From positions 1-64,000 of the forward strand of contig NZ_JACXBW010000006.1 of assembly GCF_014712225.1 (NCBI RefSeq): a stretch of 64,000 nucleotides of DNA. Reading direction: 5' to 3'. A model generated the notes under the pieces. That model did not search any database. It saw nothing but the letters and a program-made list of their open reading frames with translations, and had not been told where the DNA came from. Shown here piece after piece: positions 37,770 to 47,630 of the stretch; position 1 is the first letter of the stretch, and each line of letters starts with the position of its first letter. The position numbers and the translations under genes are program-made. The DNA is from Pseudarthrobacter sulfonivorans (lineage in GTDB: Bacteria > Actinomycetota > Actinomycetes > Actinomycetales > Micrococcaceae).

Positions 37770-40589
37770 CTAGTGGCCGGCGTCGTACCAGCTGGGTCCG
37801 ACGCCGATCTGGACGTCCAGCGGGACACTGAGGTCAGCTGCGGATCCCATCTGTGCGGTGACGAGCTTCTCCACCGCTTCCCGTTCCCCGGGCGCGACTT
37901 CAAGCACCAGTTCGTCGTGGACCTGCAGGAGCATCCGCGATTTAAGGCCCTGGGCGGCCAGTTCAGCCTGCACTCCCAGCATGGCGCGTTTGATGATGTC
38001 TGCGGCCGAGCCCTGGATGGGTGAGTTCAGGGCGATGCGCTCGGCGTTTTCGCGCAGCTGACGGTCCGTGCTGGTGAGGTCCGGGAGGTAGCGGCGCCGG
38101 CCTTCGATGGTGGCTGTGTAGCCGTCAATACGGGCCTGGTCCACAACACCGCGAAGGTAGTCACGCACGGCGCCGAACCGGTCGAAGTAGTCCTTCATGA
38201 GCGTGCGGGCCTCGTCCACGGAAATTTCCAGCTGCTTGGACAGCCCGAAGGAGGTCAAACCGTAGGCGAGCCCGTAGGACATGGCCTTGACCTTGGAGCG
38301 CATGGCACTGGTGACCTGGTCCGTGGGCACGTGGAAGATGTTGGAGCCCACAAAACGGTGCAGGTCTTCGCCGTCCCTGTACGCCTGGATCAGGCCGGCA
38401 TCCCCGGACAGGTGTGCCATGATGCGCATTTCGATCTGCGAGTAATCCGCGGACAGAAGGCATTCATAGCCATCGCTGACCACGAAGATGCCACGGACAC
38501 GCCGGCCTTCCTCACTGCGGATGGGGATGTTTTGCAGGTTGGGGTTATTGGAGGAGATCCGGCCCGTCGCCGCGACATTCTGCGCGTAGGTGGTGTGGAT
38601 CCGGCCGTCTTCCGTCACGGACTTCTTGAGCGACTCCAGCATCTGGCGCAGCTTCGAGGATTCCCGGTGCGCCATCAGCTGGACCAGGAATTCATGTCCG
38701 GTCTTTTCCAGCAGGTTTTTCAGCGAGGCCGCATCGGTGGTGTATCCGGATTTGATTTTCTTGGTTTTGGGCAGCTGGAGTTCGTCGAAGAGGACCGTCT
38801 GCAGCTGCTTGGGCGATCCGAGGTTGACCTCGTGGCCGATGGCAGCGAAGGCCAACTCCTGGGCGTTGTCGATGACCTTGGCCAGATCAGCGAGCTGCTC
38901 GTCCATGCGCTGCATGTCGACGGCGATTCCGGCGGTCTCCATGTCGGCAAGAACGCGACTGACGGGCAGCTCGAGCGTGGTGAGCAGGTCGCCCGCCTTC
39001 CGCTCGATCAGTTCCGATTCGAAATGCCGGCTGAGGGCCTGCACCACTGCCGCTACCTGCACCAGGGCGTCCGCGGCTGCGGCGTCGTCCCCGTCGAACG
39101 CCAGCTCAAGCTGGCCCGCCTTGGACGTCTCGGCCGAGATGCTGACGTTGAGGTAGTGCTGGGCCAGTTCGGCCAGCTCATAAGTCCGGCGGTCAGGCTG
39201 GATGAGATATCCGGATATGGAGGTGTCATCCACCACGCCTTCCAGGCCAAGGCCACGGCTGGACAGGGCTTTCAGGGCCGCCTTGTAGCCGTGCATGACC
39301 TTTGGCGAGGCAGGATTCCGCAGCCAGCCCGCGAGGACGTTTTCGGCTTCAGCGTCTTGGGCCGCCAAGTCGATGTAAACACCGGCGTGGTCACGGACAA
39401 TGGCGATGGCTGCGGCGTCCTCGCCGATCCTGCCCGGCACGAGGTCGACGGCGACTGCCGAGCGTTTCCCGTCTCCGGCGGCCAGGAACGCCCCCAGTTC
39501 CGCCGCGTCGGAGGGCGTCACATACTCCGGGATGTCCACACTTTCCCGTTCGGCCGGTTCCAGATCCTCGCTGGCGTAGAGGGCGAACAACCGGGCACGA
39601 ATGGTCTTGAACTCGAGCTCGTCGAACAACTGCTCGAGCGCGGCCTCGTCCGGCCGCGGGTCCGCGAGGTCCTCCAGCGTCACGGGAAGCTCAAGGTCCG
39701 TGTGCAGCCTGTTGAGGCGCCGGTTGCGCTTGACGTCCTCGACGTTCTCGCGGAGGGCGTCGCCTACCTTGCCGCCGATCGCGTCCAGGTGTTCAAGGAC
39801 GCCTTCGAGGCCGCCGTAGAGGTTGATCCACTTTGCCGCGGTCTTGGGCCCGACGCCGGGAACGCCGGGGAGGTTATCGGACGTTTCCCCGACGAGCGCC
39901 GCGAGGTCCGAGTACTGCGGCGGGGTCACGAAGTACTTTTCCTGGATGGCCGCCGCGTCCATGCGCGGGATGTCGCTGACGCCCTTCCGCGGGTAGAGCA
40001 CAAAGACGTTCTCGGTGATGAGCTGGAAGGCGTCACGGTCGCCTGAAACGAGGAGCACCTCGAAGCCGGCCTTTTCACCCATGGTGGCAAGGGTCGCCAG
40101 GATGTCGTCAGCTTCGTAGCCGGGCATCTTGATGGTGGTGATGCCCCAGGCCTGCATGACCTTGTCAATCAGGTCGATCTGGCCGCTCATCTCGCGCGGC
40201 GTTTCGTTGCGGCCGCCCTTGTAGTCGCTGTATTCGGCTTTGCGGTGGGTGGTGTCATCCGAGACATCGAAAGCGACGGCGACGTGGGTGGGCTTTTGTT
40301 CCTTGATCAGGTTGATCAGCATGGACGTGAAGCCGTGGATCGCGTTGGTGTGCTGGCCGTTGGCGGTGGAGAATTTGTCCGCCGGCAGGGCGAAGAAAGC
40401 ACGGAAGGCCATCGAGTGCCCATCCAGCACCAGCAGGCGTGGCTGGTCTGTCAGGGGGATGACGGGAGCTTCGGTGGCGGAAACCCGGCCCCCGGCCGAC
40501 GGCGGGACGCTGATGCCCTGCAAGGCAGCGTCTGCGTCAAGCACAGCGGTTTCAGACGGGAAAGGGGCCGGTTTGGTAGTTTCACTCAC
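37770..40589 (-). CDS. polA: DNA polymerase I
   Basis: Repair and Okazaki-fragment polymerase. The 939-aa product has the 5'-3' exonuclease (LLVLDGHSMAFRA, then GYEADDILA and SGDRDAFQL), a middle 3'-5' exonuclease-like part without its acidic catalytic residues, and the polymerase core: motif A DYSQIEMR, O-helix KVKAMSYGLAYG, motif C QVHDELVLE. The O-helix has Tyr where E. coli has Phe762, a change that relaxes exclusion of dideoxynucleotides, as in mycobacteria. GTG 40589 is taken; ATG 40610 would add seven residues and nearly touch the divergent thioesterase start. Confidence 0.95.
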   Translation of the reverse strand: MSETTKPAPFPSETAVLDADAALQGISVPPSAGGRVSATEAPVIPLTDQPRLLVLDGHSMAFRAFFALPADKFSTANGQHTNAIHGFTSMLINLIKEQKPTHVAVAFDVSDDTTHRKAEYSDYKGGRNETPREMSGQIDLIDKVMQAWGITTIKMPGYEADDILATLATMGEKAGFEVLLVSGDRDAFQLITENVFVLYPRKGVSDIPRMDAAAIQEKYFVTPPQYSDLAALVGETSDNLPGVPGVGPKTAAKWINLYGGLEGVLEHLDAIGGKVGDALRENVEDVKRNRRLNRLHTDLELPVTLEDLADPRPDEAALEQLFDELEFKTIRARLFALYASEDLEPAERESVDIPEYVTPSDAAELGAFLAAGDGKRSAVAVDLVPGRIGEDAAAIAIVRDHAGVYIDLAAQDAEAENVLAGWLRNPASPKVMHGYKAALKALSSRGLGLEGVVDDTSISGYLIQPDRRTYELAELAQHYLNVSISAETSKAGQLELAFDGDDAAAADALVQVAAVVQALSRHFESELIERKAGDLLTTLELPVSRVLADMETAGIAVDMQRMDEQLADLAKVIDNAQELAFAAIGHEVNLGSPKQLQTVLFDELQLPKTKKIKSGYTTDAASLKNLLEKTGHEFLVQLMAHRESSKLRQMLESLKKSVTEDGRIHTTYAQNVAATGRISSNNPNLQNIPIRSEEGRRVRGIFVVSDGYECLLSADYSQIEMRIMAHLSGDAGLIQAYRDGEDLHRFVGSNIFHVPTDQVTSAMRSKVKAMSYGLAYGLTSFGLSKQLEISVDEARTLMKDYFDRFGAVRDYLRGVVDQARIDGYTATIEGRRRYLPDLTSTDRQLRENAERIALNSPIQGSAADIIKRAMLGVQAELAAQGLKSRMLLQVHDELVLEVAPGEREAVEKLVTAQMGSAADLSVPLDVQIGVGPSWYDAGH

Positions 40590-40608
40590 AGGTGCCAGCC
40601 TAGTTCCC

Positions 40609-41082
40609 ATGATGGACAATTTCACGCCCGGCCCCTTCACTGAGGAATTAGTCACAGCGGGCGTCCCGGAGCACCTCCATGACTGGCTTGGCCCGTTCGG
40701 CATCGGCGCCCTGGTGGTCAAGATGGGGATCCACTTCCTGGAGATGAGCCCGGAACGGACCGTGGCCACCATGCCGGTGGACGGCAACACGCAGGTGGCC
40801 GGCATCCTGCACGGCGGCGCCCACGTGGTCCTCGCTGAAACCCTGGGTTCCTTCTCCGCCGGGATGCACGCGGGAGCGGGGCGGCATGCCCTGGGCATCG
40901 AAGTCAGCGCCACCCACCACCGCGCCGTTGCGGCAGGCACCGTGACAGGCACCTGCACCGCCATCCATCTGGGCCGGACGCTGACAACGCATGAGATTGT
41001 GATGACCGACGAACAGGGCCGGCGCCTCTCGACGGCCCGCATCACCAACATGCTGCGGGACAACCCGCCTTCAGACGGCTGA
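40609..41082 (+). CDS. Hotdog-fold thioesterase (PaaI/MenI-like)
   Basis: A 157-aa hotdog-domain protein with the PaaI-type motif NTQVAGILHGGAHVVLAETLG (first part about residues 64-71), so it probably hydrolyses an acyl-CoA; menaquinone-type or phenylacetyl-type substrates are both possible. The start ATGATG at 40609 faces polA divergently. The 3' end overlaps the DHFR/RibD-like gene by 12 bases. Confidence 0.85.
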   Translation: MMDNFTPGPFTEELVTAGVPEHLHDWLGPFGIGALVVKMGIHFLEMSPERTVATMPVDGNTQVAGILHGGAHVVLAETLGSFSAGMHAGAGRHALGIEVSATHHRAVAAGTVTGTCTAIHLGRTLTTHEIVMTDEQGRRLSTARITNMLRDNPPSDG

Positions 41083-41631
41083 CTCCTCCCGGGAACCAAA
41101 ACTGTAGCGGAGCTCCACAATCCCCCGGCCCAAGGTGCGGGACGCCGTCAACTGGAGCGGCGGCGTCGGGCCTTCCACAGGCAGCAGGCGCTTGCCGTCA
41201 CCCAGCACCACGGGGATGACGGACAGGATGATGTCATCGAGGCGCCCGGCGGCGGCGAACTGCGCGGCGAGGTTGCCGCCGCCCACCACCCAGACGTTCT
41301 TCGTGCCGGCGTCGGCGATGAAGTCTGCGATGAATTCCTGCACCGGGCCGCGGACGAACGTCACGTCCGAACCCGGCGGGGCCGCGAATTCATGGTGGGT
41401 GAAGATGTAGCAGGGCGTGGTGGGGTAGGGCCAGTTGCCGGGCTCATGCTCCATCAGCCACGCGAACGTCTCGCCGCCCATCACGATGCAGCCGACGTCG
41501 TCCATAAAGGACGCGTAGCTTTCCTTGCCGCCCTCGAAACCGTCAAACTCAAGCAGCCAGGCGAGATCGTCCTTGGCTGTGGCGATGAAGCCGTCGAGGG
41601 AGGCCGCGACAAAATACTGGATCCTGGACAT
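41071..41631 (-). CDS. RibD C-terminal/dihydrofolate-reductase-like protein
   Basis: The 186-aa product starts MSRIQYFVAASLDGFIA, typical of the RibD_C family that shares the DHFR fold. It has MGGETFAWL and VVGGGNLAAQF (nucleotide-binding). Stand-alone members are poorly characterised; reduction of a pterin or flavin precursor with NADPH is a guess. It meets the thioesterase gene tail to tail with a 12-base overlap. Confidence 0.85.
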   Translation of the reverse strand: MSRIQYFVAASLDGFIATAKDDLAWLLEFDGFEGGKESYASFMDDVGCIVMGGETFAWLMEHEPGNWPYPTTPCYIFTHHEFAAPPGSDVTFVRGPVQEFIADFIADAGTKNVWVVGGGNLAAQFAAAGRLDDIILSVIPVVLGDGKRLLPVEGPTPPLQLTASRTLGRGIVELRYSFGSREESAV

Positions 41632-41674
41632 GGACCCAGCGTAGCCGTGCCGGTGGTGCCTTGCTACGGGAGTC

Positions 41675-41892
41675 CTAGGCGCTGAAGTACGGGATGATCA
41701 GGTACAGCCCGAACAGCACGGCCAGGCCACAGAGGCCAAAGCAGATGTTGGCAAAGGCGCGCTTGCTGCGGGGCGAGGCCTGCCGGGCGTCCCCGGCAAT
41801 GGCCGTCAGCCGGACACCCAGCGAATACAGGACCACCACGGTCACTGCAGCCACGAGGGTGGCGCCGCCCACGGTGAGGAGTTCCAACCACT

Positions 41893-41896
<4 letters not shown>
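41675..41896 (-). CDS. Small membrane protein downstream of pit
   Basis: The 73-aa product has two hydrophobic segments (about residues 6-28 and 49-70) with a basic loop between (ARQASPRSKRA). Its ATG overlaps the pit stop by four bases, so it is translated with the transporter and may be an accessory to it. No family name can be given. Confidence 0.75.
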
Positions 41897-43152
<1,256 letters not shown>

Positions 43153-43218
43153 CTGTTGCCCAATCTGCAGAGTCGACGTTCAGCAGTTCCTTAACCCCCG
43201 CCTGCCCTGCACAGCATA

Positions 43219-43240
43219 TTTCACCTGAAGTTCACGTGGA
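43219..43240 (+). promoter_or_regulatory. Candidate PhoP-type direct repeat upstream of pit
   Basis: TTTCACCTGAA and GTTCACGTGGA are two adjacent 11-base units, each with TTCAC at the same place. Streptomyces PHO boxes are 11-base direct repeats with a GTTCACC core and mycobacterial PhoP sites also have two 7-base repeats at an 11-base period. The site lies 67-88 bases upstream of the pit ATG, where a phosphate-dependent regulator would be expected. It reads on the strand opposite to pit. Confidence 0.45.
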
Positions 43241-43306
43241 GTGAGGTGCGGTGTTAAACAGGACCGGTTTGAAACCCTACCGATCGTACGCGCCTGCGGC
43301 ATCACG

Positions 43307-43816
43307 TCAAAACACGGGCTCCGCGACGAAGGCGCTGATGGCGTTCAACTCGGCGGGCGAAATTCCGCGGCGCGGATCGGGCGAGATGGCAAGGATGCGC
43401 GCCCCCAGGATGCCCGCCCAGGCCTGGGCCTCCTGCTCATACCGCAGCTGGTCATCAATCCACACGATCCCATTCGGGGTGGTGGCCGCAACATCCTCCT
43501 GAAGGGCGGCAAGTTTCCACCAGCCCTCCCCCGCGCCGGAGCCCTCGGCTGCCAGCCAGGGCCACCGGCCGCCGGCCAGGCCGATAGCCGGGCAGAGGTA
43601 CCGCGGAGCCATGTCCTCCCAGCTGGTCAACCAGACGCAGCGCAGGCCCGGAAGCCGGGCAAGGCCGTTCAGTCCGGCCACCAGCTCCCCGGCGTACGCT
43701 ACTTCGAGCATGCCGGCGTTCGCGACACTCCAGGCGGAACCCCACGGAGTGGTGCCGGTCGCGCCAAACGGGCACACCACGCCGTCGACGTCCAAATACA
43801 AGGTGACATTCAGCAA
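43307..43816 (-). CDS. HAD-like domain protein
   Basis: A 169-aa protein starting MLNVTLYLDVDGVVCPFG, a HAD motif I with Asp9 and Asp11. Later LTSWED and WIDDQLRYE fit motif II and the acidic motif IV of HAD-like phosphatases of the HAD_SAK type. No cap domain is evident. Function unknown; a small monophosphatase is possible. It stands alone between pit and the gentisate island. Confidence 0.7.
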   Translation of the reverse strand: MLNVTLYLDVDGVVCPFGATGTTPWGSAWSVANAGMLEVAYAGELVAGLNGLARLPGLRCVWLTSWEDMAPRYLCPAIGLAGGRWPWLAAEGSGAGEGWWKLAALQEDVAATTPNGIVWIDDQLRYEQEAQAWAGILGARILAISPDPRRGISPAELNAISAFVAEPVF

Positions 43817-43896
43817 GGGGACTCCCCTTCATAAAGACCCCTTACCGGCCGTTCAAGGCCAGCCGTCAGATTCCTGACGCGGCCCTTAAATGCAGG

Positions 43897-43937
43897 AGGG
43901 GCTGCACGCATCAATGGTCGCATTGCGTGCAGCCCCT
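43897..43937 (-). terminator. Terminator downstream of genH
   Basis: Perfect 14-bp inverted repeat (AGGGGCTGCACGCA at 43897-43910, complement at 43924-43937) with a 13-base loop. It lies about 100 bases past the genH stop and before the HAD-like gene. Confidence 0.75.
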
Positions 43938-44001
43938 TCTCAAGGACTCATGACCCGCCGGGCCGGCCTGTCCGGCTGGCCGGAGCCCGGCCCAGCTCGT
44001 C

Positions 44002-44025
44002 CAGCTCAGCTCAGCTCAGCTCAGC
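44002..44025. repeat. Pentanucleotide tandem repeat (CAGCT)
   Basis: CAGCT is repeated 4.8 times, with two further looser copies flanking it, just after the genH stop. A simple-sequence tract in non-coding DNA; it could change length by slippage but lies outside the coding region. Confidence 0.85.
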
Positions 44026-44039
44026 GGGAGCGTCTCAGC

Positions 44040-45290
44040 TCAGGCAGAAGCCGTGGCCGGCTGGGCAGCCTCGCGGCGCTCCGGAGTGCCGGGCTGGTCC
44101 TGGCCGTACAGCCAGTCGTTGTACTGGAAATCCCCGTCCTTGCGGCTCTTGAACAGCAGGTTGCGCAGCGTCCGGGCCAGGCCGGAGACGTGCCAGGACT
44201 CGCCCCAGACGCGCGCGGTCCGCTGCACCCGGGCGGTGCGGCCGGCACGGATGCCGTTGAATTCCTTGATGGCCGTGTCCCAGGCCTCGGGGTTGACGCC
44301 GTCGGCGGTAAAGACCGTTCCGTTGGTGGCGTCCTGCAGCACGGCAGCGTCTTCGAGGGCCTGGCAGGCGCCCTGGGCGAGGTACTGAAGCATCGGGTGA
44401 GCGGCATCGCCCATCAGGACCATACGGCCGGCTACCCAGTTCTCGATCGGGTCGCGGTCGTACATGGGCCAGCGGATGCCTGTGGCCAGGTTCTTGAGGG
44501 CTTCCTGAACGGCCGGAACACAGTCCTTGTAGGCTGCCTCCAGTTCGTCCACTCCGCCGTACTGCTCGACGCCGGCCTCGAAGGACGGGGACTTGAAGAC
44601 GGCCACGGTGTTCAGCAGTTCGCCCTTGCGCAGCGGGTACTGCACCAGGTGGCAGTCCGGTCCGAGGTAGACGATGACATCTTCAAGGTCGGCCTTGGGG
44701 GTGTTGTCGGTGATCGGCACGGTGCCGCGGTAGGCGACGTAGGCCGAGGAGACGGGCTCGTCGTTGGCCACGAGCGGGCGCAGGGTTGACCGGAGACCGT
44801 CGGCGCCGATCACCACGTCAGCTTCGTAGTCAACGCCTGCGGAGGTGTGCGCGACGCCGCGGCCGTTCACGGTTTCAACGCTTTCGACCATGACGTCGTT
44901 GATGAGCTTGACGCCCGCAGCCTCGCAGCCCTCGAGCAGGACACGGTGGAGGTCGCTGCGGTGGATAACGACGTAGGGGGCGCCGTAGCGCTCCGCGAAT
45001 TCGCCGCCGAGGGTCTGGCGGGTGAGTTCCTCGCCGGTGACTGCATCGCGGAACACCAGGTGCTTGGGCTGGACACCGATCTCAAGGGCCTTTTCCAAGA
45101 GCCCCCAGCGCTGGAGAACGCGGGAAGCGTTGGGGGCCATCTGGAGCCCCGCGCCCACCTCACCGAATTCAGGCGCCCGCTCCACCAGGGTCACCTCGGC
45201 GCCGTTTTCACGCAGCGCGAGGGCGCCGGCCAGCCCGGCCATTCCTCCGCCGATGACCAGGACATCAGTGGATGTGGCGTGCTCAGACAT
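44040..45290 (-). CDS. genH: 3-hydroxybenzoate 6-hydroxylase (FAD monooxygenase)
   Basis: Converts 3-hydroxybenzoate to gentisate with NADH and oxygen. The 416-aa product has FAD motifs GGGMAGL (about residues 14-20), IGADGLRSTLR in the middle, and GDAAHPMLQYLAQGA, a segment typical of this enzyme rather than of salicylate hydroxylase alone. ATG 45290 has AAGGAG upstream and overlaps the genK stop by eight bases. Position next to the gentisate genes supports the substrate; salicylate 5-hydroxylation is a less likely alternative. Confidence 0.88.
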   Translation of the reverse strand: MSEHATSTDVLVIGGGMAGLAGALALRENGAEVTLVERAPEFGEVGAGLQMAPNASRVLQRWGLLEKALEIGVQPKHLVFRDAVTGEELTRQTLGGEFAERYGAPYVVIHRSDLHRVLLEGCEAAGVKLINDVMVESVETVNGRGVAHTSAGVDYEADVVIGADGLRSTLRPLVANDEPVSSAYVAYRGTVPITDNTPKADLEDVIVYLGPDCHLVQYPLRKGELLNTVAVFKSPSFEAGVEQYGGVDELEAAYKDCVPAVQEALKNLATGIRWPMYDRDPIENWVAGRMVLMGDAAHPMLQYLAQGACQALEDAAVLQDATNGTVFTADGVNPEAWDTAIKEFNGIRAGRTARVQRTARVWGESWHVSGLARTLRNLLFKSRKDGDFQYNDWLYGQDQPGTPERREAAQPATASA

Positions 45291-46620
45291 TGTTTGCTCC
45301 TTGAGATGTTGCGACTTTTGACTTGAGATTGATGCCGACGGCGGCCAGCAGGACCGCGGCGATGGCGGCTGCACCGGCGAAGGCCAGGAAGTTCGAATTG
45401 ACGCCCAGCCCGGCAGCCAGCAGGAGGCCGCCGATCTGGGGAGCTGCGACGGCCCCGATACGGCCGGTGCCGAGTGCCCAGCCAAGCGCCGTTCCCCGGA
45501 GGTGTCCGGGATAGTGGCTGGCGACTGCGGCGATGATGAGGCACTGCGTGCCGTGGGTTCCGACGCCGGCGAGGACCAGCATGAGATACACGACGGCGAC
45601 TGGCGGCCCGGTGACCAGGACCAGCAGCGCGACGGCGGCGACGCCGGCGGCGGCGATGGCGGTGGGTACGGGCCCGAACCGGGTTCCGGCCCAGGCGGTG
45701 ATCACCGAACCGGCCACCGCACCCAGGTTCAGGGCCAGGGCGAAGGTCAGTGCGGAACCCAGGTTGTAGCCGGCAAGCTGCATGAGGTTCGGCAGCCAGG
45801 TGCCCAATCCGTACCAGGCAAACAAGGTGGCGATGGTTGCCACGGCGAACAGCAGGCTGATGCCCAGGTAGGGGGCGCGGAGCAGTGAGGAGAAGCCGGC
45901 CGGCTGCTGGTGTGCGTTGTCCTTGCCGGCCGCCTTGCGGGCAGCCTTCTCCGCTGCGCTGGCCGGGGCCAGGGTCTCCGGAAGGTATTTCAGCCCCAGC
46001 GGCACCACGATCAGCAGGGCGAGCACGGCCACAAGGAACATCGATTCCCAGCCGAAGGCGGGAATGAGCTGGATTCCCACGAGGGCGGCGATGGATCCGC
46101 CGATCGGGACACCGGACATCATCAAGGTGGCGATGATGGACCGCCATTTGGCCGGGACGAGTTCTGCAACCAACGCGTTGGCGGAAGGCACCAGGCCACC
46201 GAGACCGATGCCGGCAAGGAGCCGGAGGACGCCGAAGATGGCCGCACTGGGGGCGAACGCGCAGAGCACAGTGAAGACGGAGAAGACCACAGCGCAGCCG
46301 AGGATGGTGCGGCGGCGGCCCCATGAGTCGGCCATGCGGCCGGCGAAGATCGCCCCGATCATCATGCCGACGAAGGCCATGGACCCGATGGTTCCGGCGG
46401 TGGCTTTGGTCAGGCCCCAGCCGGTCTCGGAGATCAGGGAGGACTGGACGGTGCCGTACACGATGAGGTCGTACCCATCGAAGACCACCAGAAGCCAACA
46501 GACGAGGACGGCCGCGGCCGAACCTTTGGAGAACCGCGTGACAGGACCGTCGGCCGCAGGCAGGCCGGAGGCCCCCGGCGAAGGCCGTTGCGGCGCCGCA
46601 GCGGGAAGTGTGTGATTCAT
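45283..46620 (-). CDS. genK: Aromatic acid:H+ symporter (MFS), 3-hydroxybenzoate/gentisate uptake
   Basis: Twelve-helix MFS transporter of 445 aa in the AAHS family. It has the helix-1 motif VVFDGYDLIVYG (about residues 46-57) and ADSWGRRRTI in the first cytoplasmic loop, as in PcaK and BenK. ATG 46620 is chosen; an in-frame start at 46656 would run through the divergent promoter. Co-transcribed with genH; the upstream operator candidate 46661-46677 would serve both genK and genR. Confidence 0.88.
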   Translation of the reverse strand: MNHTLPAAAPQRPSPGASGLPAADGPVTRFSKGSAAAVLVCWLLVVFDGYDLIVYGTVQSSLISETGWGLTKATAGTIGSMAFVGMMIGAIFAGRMADSWGRRRTILGCAVVFSVFTVLCAFAPSAAIFGVLRLLAGIGLGGLVPSANALVAELVPAKWRSIIATLMMSGVPIGGSIAALVGIQLIPAFGWESMFLVAVLALLIVVPLGLKYLPETLAPASAAEKAARKAAGKDNAHQQPAGFSSLLRAPYLGISLLFAVATIATLFAWYGLGTWLPNLMQLAGYNLGSALTFALALNLGAVAGSVITAWAGTRFGPVPTAIAAAGVAAVALLVLVTGPPVAVVYLMLVLAGVGTHGTQCLIIAAVASHYPGHLRGTALGWALGTGRIGAVAAPQIGGLLLAAGLGVNSNFLAFAGAAAIAAVLLAAVGINLKSKVATSQGANNV

Positions 46621-46656
46621 CCCACTACTGTCATGGCACCCAAAGGTGAACCACAA

Positions 46657-46662
46657 TACAAT
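46657..46662 (+). promoter_or_regulatory. -10 element of genR, giving a possibly leaderless mRNA
   Basis: TACAAT lies seven bases before the GTG at 46669, so transcription would start at or next to the start codon. No ribosome binding site precedes that GTG. The -35 region is weak. Confidence 0.5.
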
Positions 46663-46677
46663 TCTGATGTGCAGAAC
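46661..46677. promoter_or_regulatory. GenR operator candidate 1 (genK/genR intergenic)
   Basis: ATTCTGATGTGCAGAAC is an imperfect palindrome ATTC-N9-GAAC, matching the copy at 47539-47555 at almost every palindromic position. It overlaps the -10 and start of genR, fitting autorepression, and is 41-57 bases upstream of genK. Confidence 0.65.
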
Positions 46678-47514
46678 AACCCCACCGCGCGGTCAGCGTC
46701 CAGTCCAGCTGCCAGGTCAGCCCGGAAGCCCATGCAGAAGCGGCCCACGTACTCCATCGAGGCGGTCGACAATGCTTTGCTGCTGCTGCAGCTGCTGCGC
46801 GACGGCGGGAGCTTGCGCCTGAAGGACGCCGCCGCGGAGCTGGGCGTCGCGCCGTCCACTGCCCACCGCCTGCTGGCGATGCTGGTCTACAGGGGTTTTG
46901 CGATCCAGGATGAAACCCGCCGGTACGTTCCCGGTCCCGCCATGGGGGTTGGTCCGGCCGGGCTGAGCTGGACCCGGCTGCTCCGCTCGCTTGCCCAGCC
47001 GCACATGGAACTGCTCTCGTCCCGCCTCAACGAGACTGTCAACCTCATGGTGCGCGTGGGGACAAAGGTACGCTTCCTGGCCACAGTGGAGGGACACAAT
47101 GTGTTGCGGATTGGCGACCGGCAGGGAACTGTGATGCCGGCCGACAAGACCTCTGGCGGCAAGGTCATGCTCGCGGAGCTTGAACCCCAGATGATCGAGC
47201 AGCTCTTCCGCAGCAACAACGCGGAGATCGGCGGCGACACCATTGCCGCCGAGGACTACCCGGCATTTCTGCGGGAGCTCGAGTCCATCCGCACCAACGG
47301 CTTTGCCGCCAATTTCGAAGGCACCGAGGAGGGTGTGAGCGCTTTGGGAATGGCCCTGCACAACCGGCACGGGCACGTGGTCGGTGCACTCAGCGTGGCC
47401 ACTCCCGCCACGCGCTTCCGCAAGGTCTTCGACGCCGGCCTCGTCCCCGCACTGCGGGAAACCTGCCGGCAGCTTGAGATCGACATTGCCGCCAATCCGG
47501 CCGATCCGGACTGA
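46669..47514 (+). CDS. genR: IclR-family regulator of the gentisate pathway
   Basis: The 281-aa product has an N-terminal winged helix (about residues 30-90, AAAELGVAPSTAHRLL) and a C-terminal IclR ligand domain with NLMVRVGTKVRFLATVEG and SALGMAL. GTG 46669 is chosen because third-codon GC rises there and drops upstream, and a -10 element is placed for a leaderless start; ATG 46732 gives a 260-aa alternative. Divergent from genK, upstream of genDFM, as in Corynebacterium glutamicum, where GenR activates the pathway and represses itself. Confidence 0.85.
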   Translation: MQNNPTARSASSPAARSARKPMQKRPTYSIEAVDNALLLLQLLRDGGSLRLKDAAAELGVAPSTAHRLLAMLVYRGFAIQDETRRYVPGPAMGVGPAGLSWTRLLRSLAQPHMELLSSRLNETVNLMVRVGTKVRFLATVEGHNVLRIGDRQGTVMPADKTSGGKVMLAELEPQMIEQLFRSNNAEIGGDTIAAEDYPAFLRELESIRTNGFAANFEGTEEGVSALGMALHNRHGHVVGALSVATPATRFRKVFDAGLVPALRETCRQLEIDIAANPADPD

Positions 47515-47538
47515 CCCGGGCGCAAACCTGAGGCACTA

Positions 47539-47555
47539 ATTCTGACTGGCAGAAT
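47539..47555. promoter_or_regulatory. GenR operator candidate 2 (genDFM promoter)
   Basis: ATTCTGACTGGCAGAAT is a perfect 6-bp-arm palindrome (5-base spacer) that fits ATTC-N9-GAAT, the geometry reported for C. glutamicum GenR sites (ATTCC-N7-GGAAT). It sits just upstream of a possible -35 TTGGGG (47559-47564) and -10 TAGAGT (47583-47588, 18-base spacer), where an activator would bind. Confidence 0.7.
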
Positions 47556-47630
47556 ATGTTGGGGGTCACAAGGCCGCATCCGTAGAGTCTGACTACGCAG
47601 AAATAGTGTTTGACCTTAAAGGAGGCCGAC

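Noticed and set aside
37688..37903. N-terminal extension of the Eis-like protein
   Set aside because: Basic low-complexity residues without similarity; family N-terminus starts at GTG 37687.
44002..44025. CAGCT tandem repeat as a CRISPR or phase-variable switch
   Set aside because: The units are 5 bases with no spacers and they lie after the genH stop, not in a promoter or reading frame.
47588..47601. Third GenR-like site in the genD leader
   Set aside because: The spacer is one base longer than in the two clear copies; kept only as a possible weak site.
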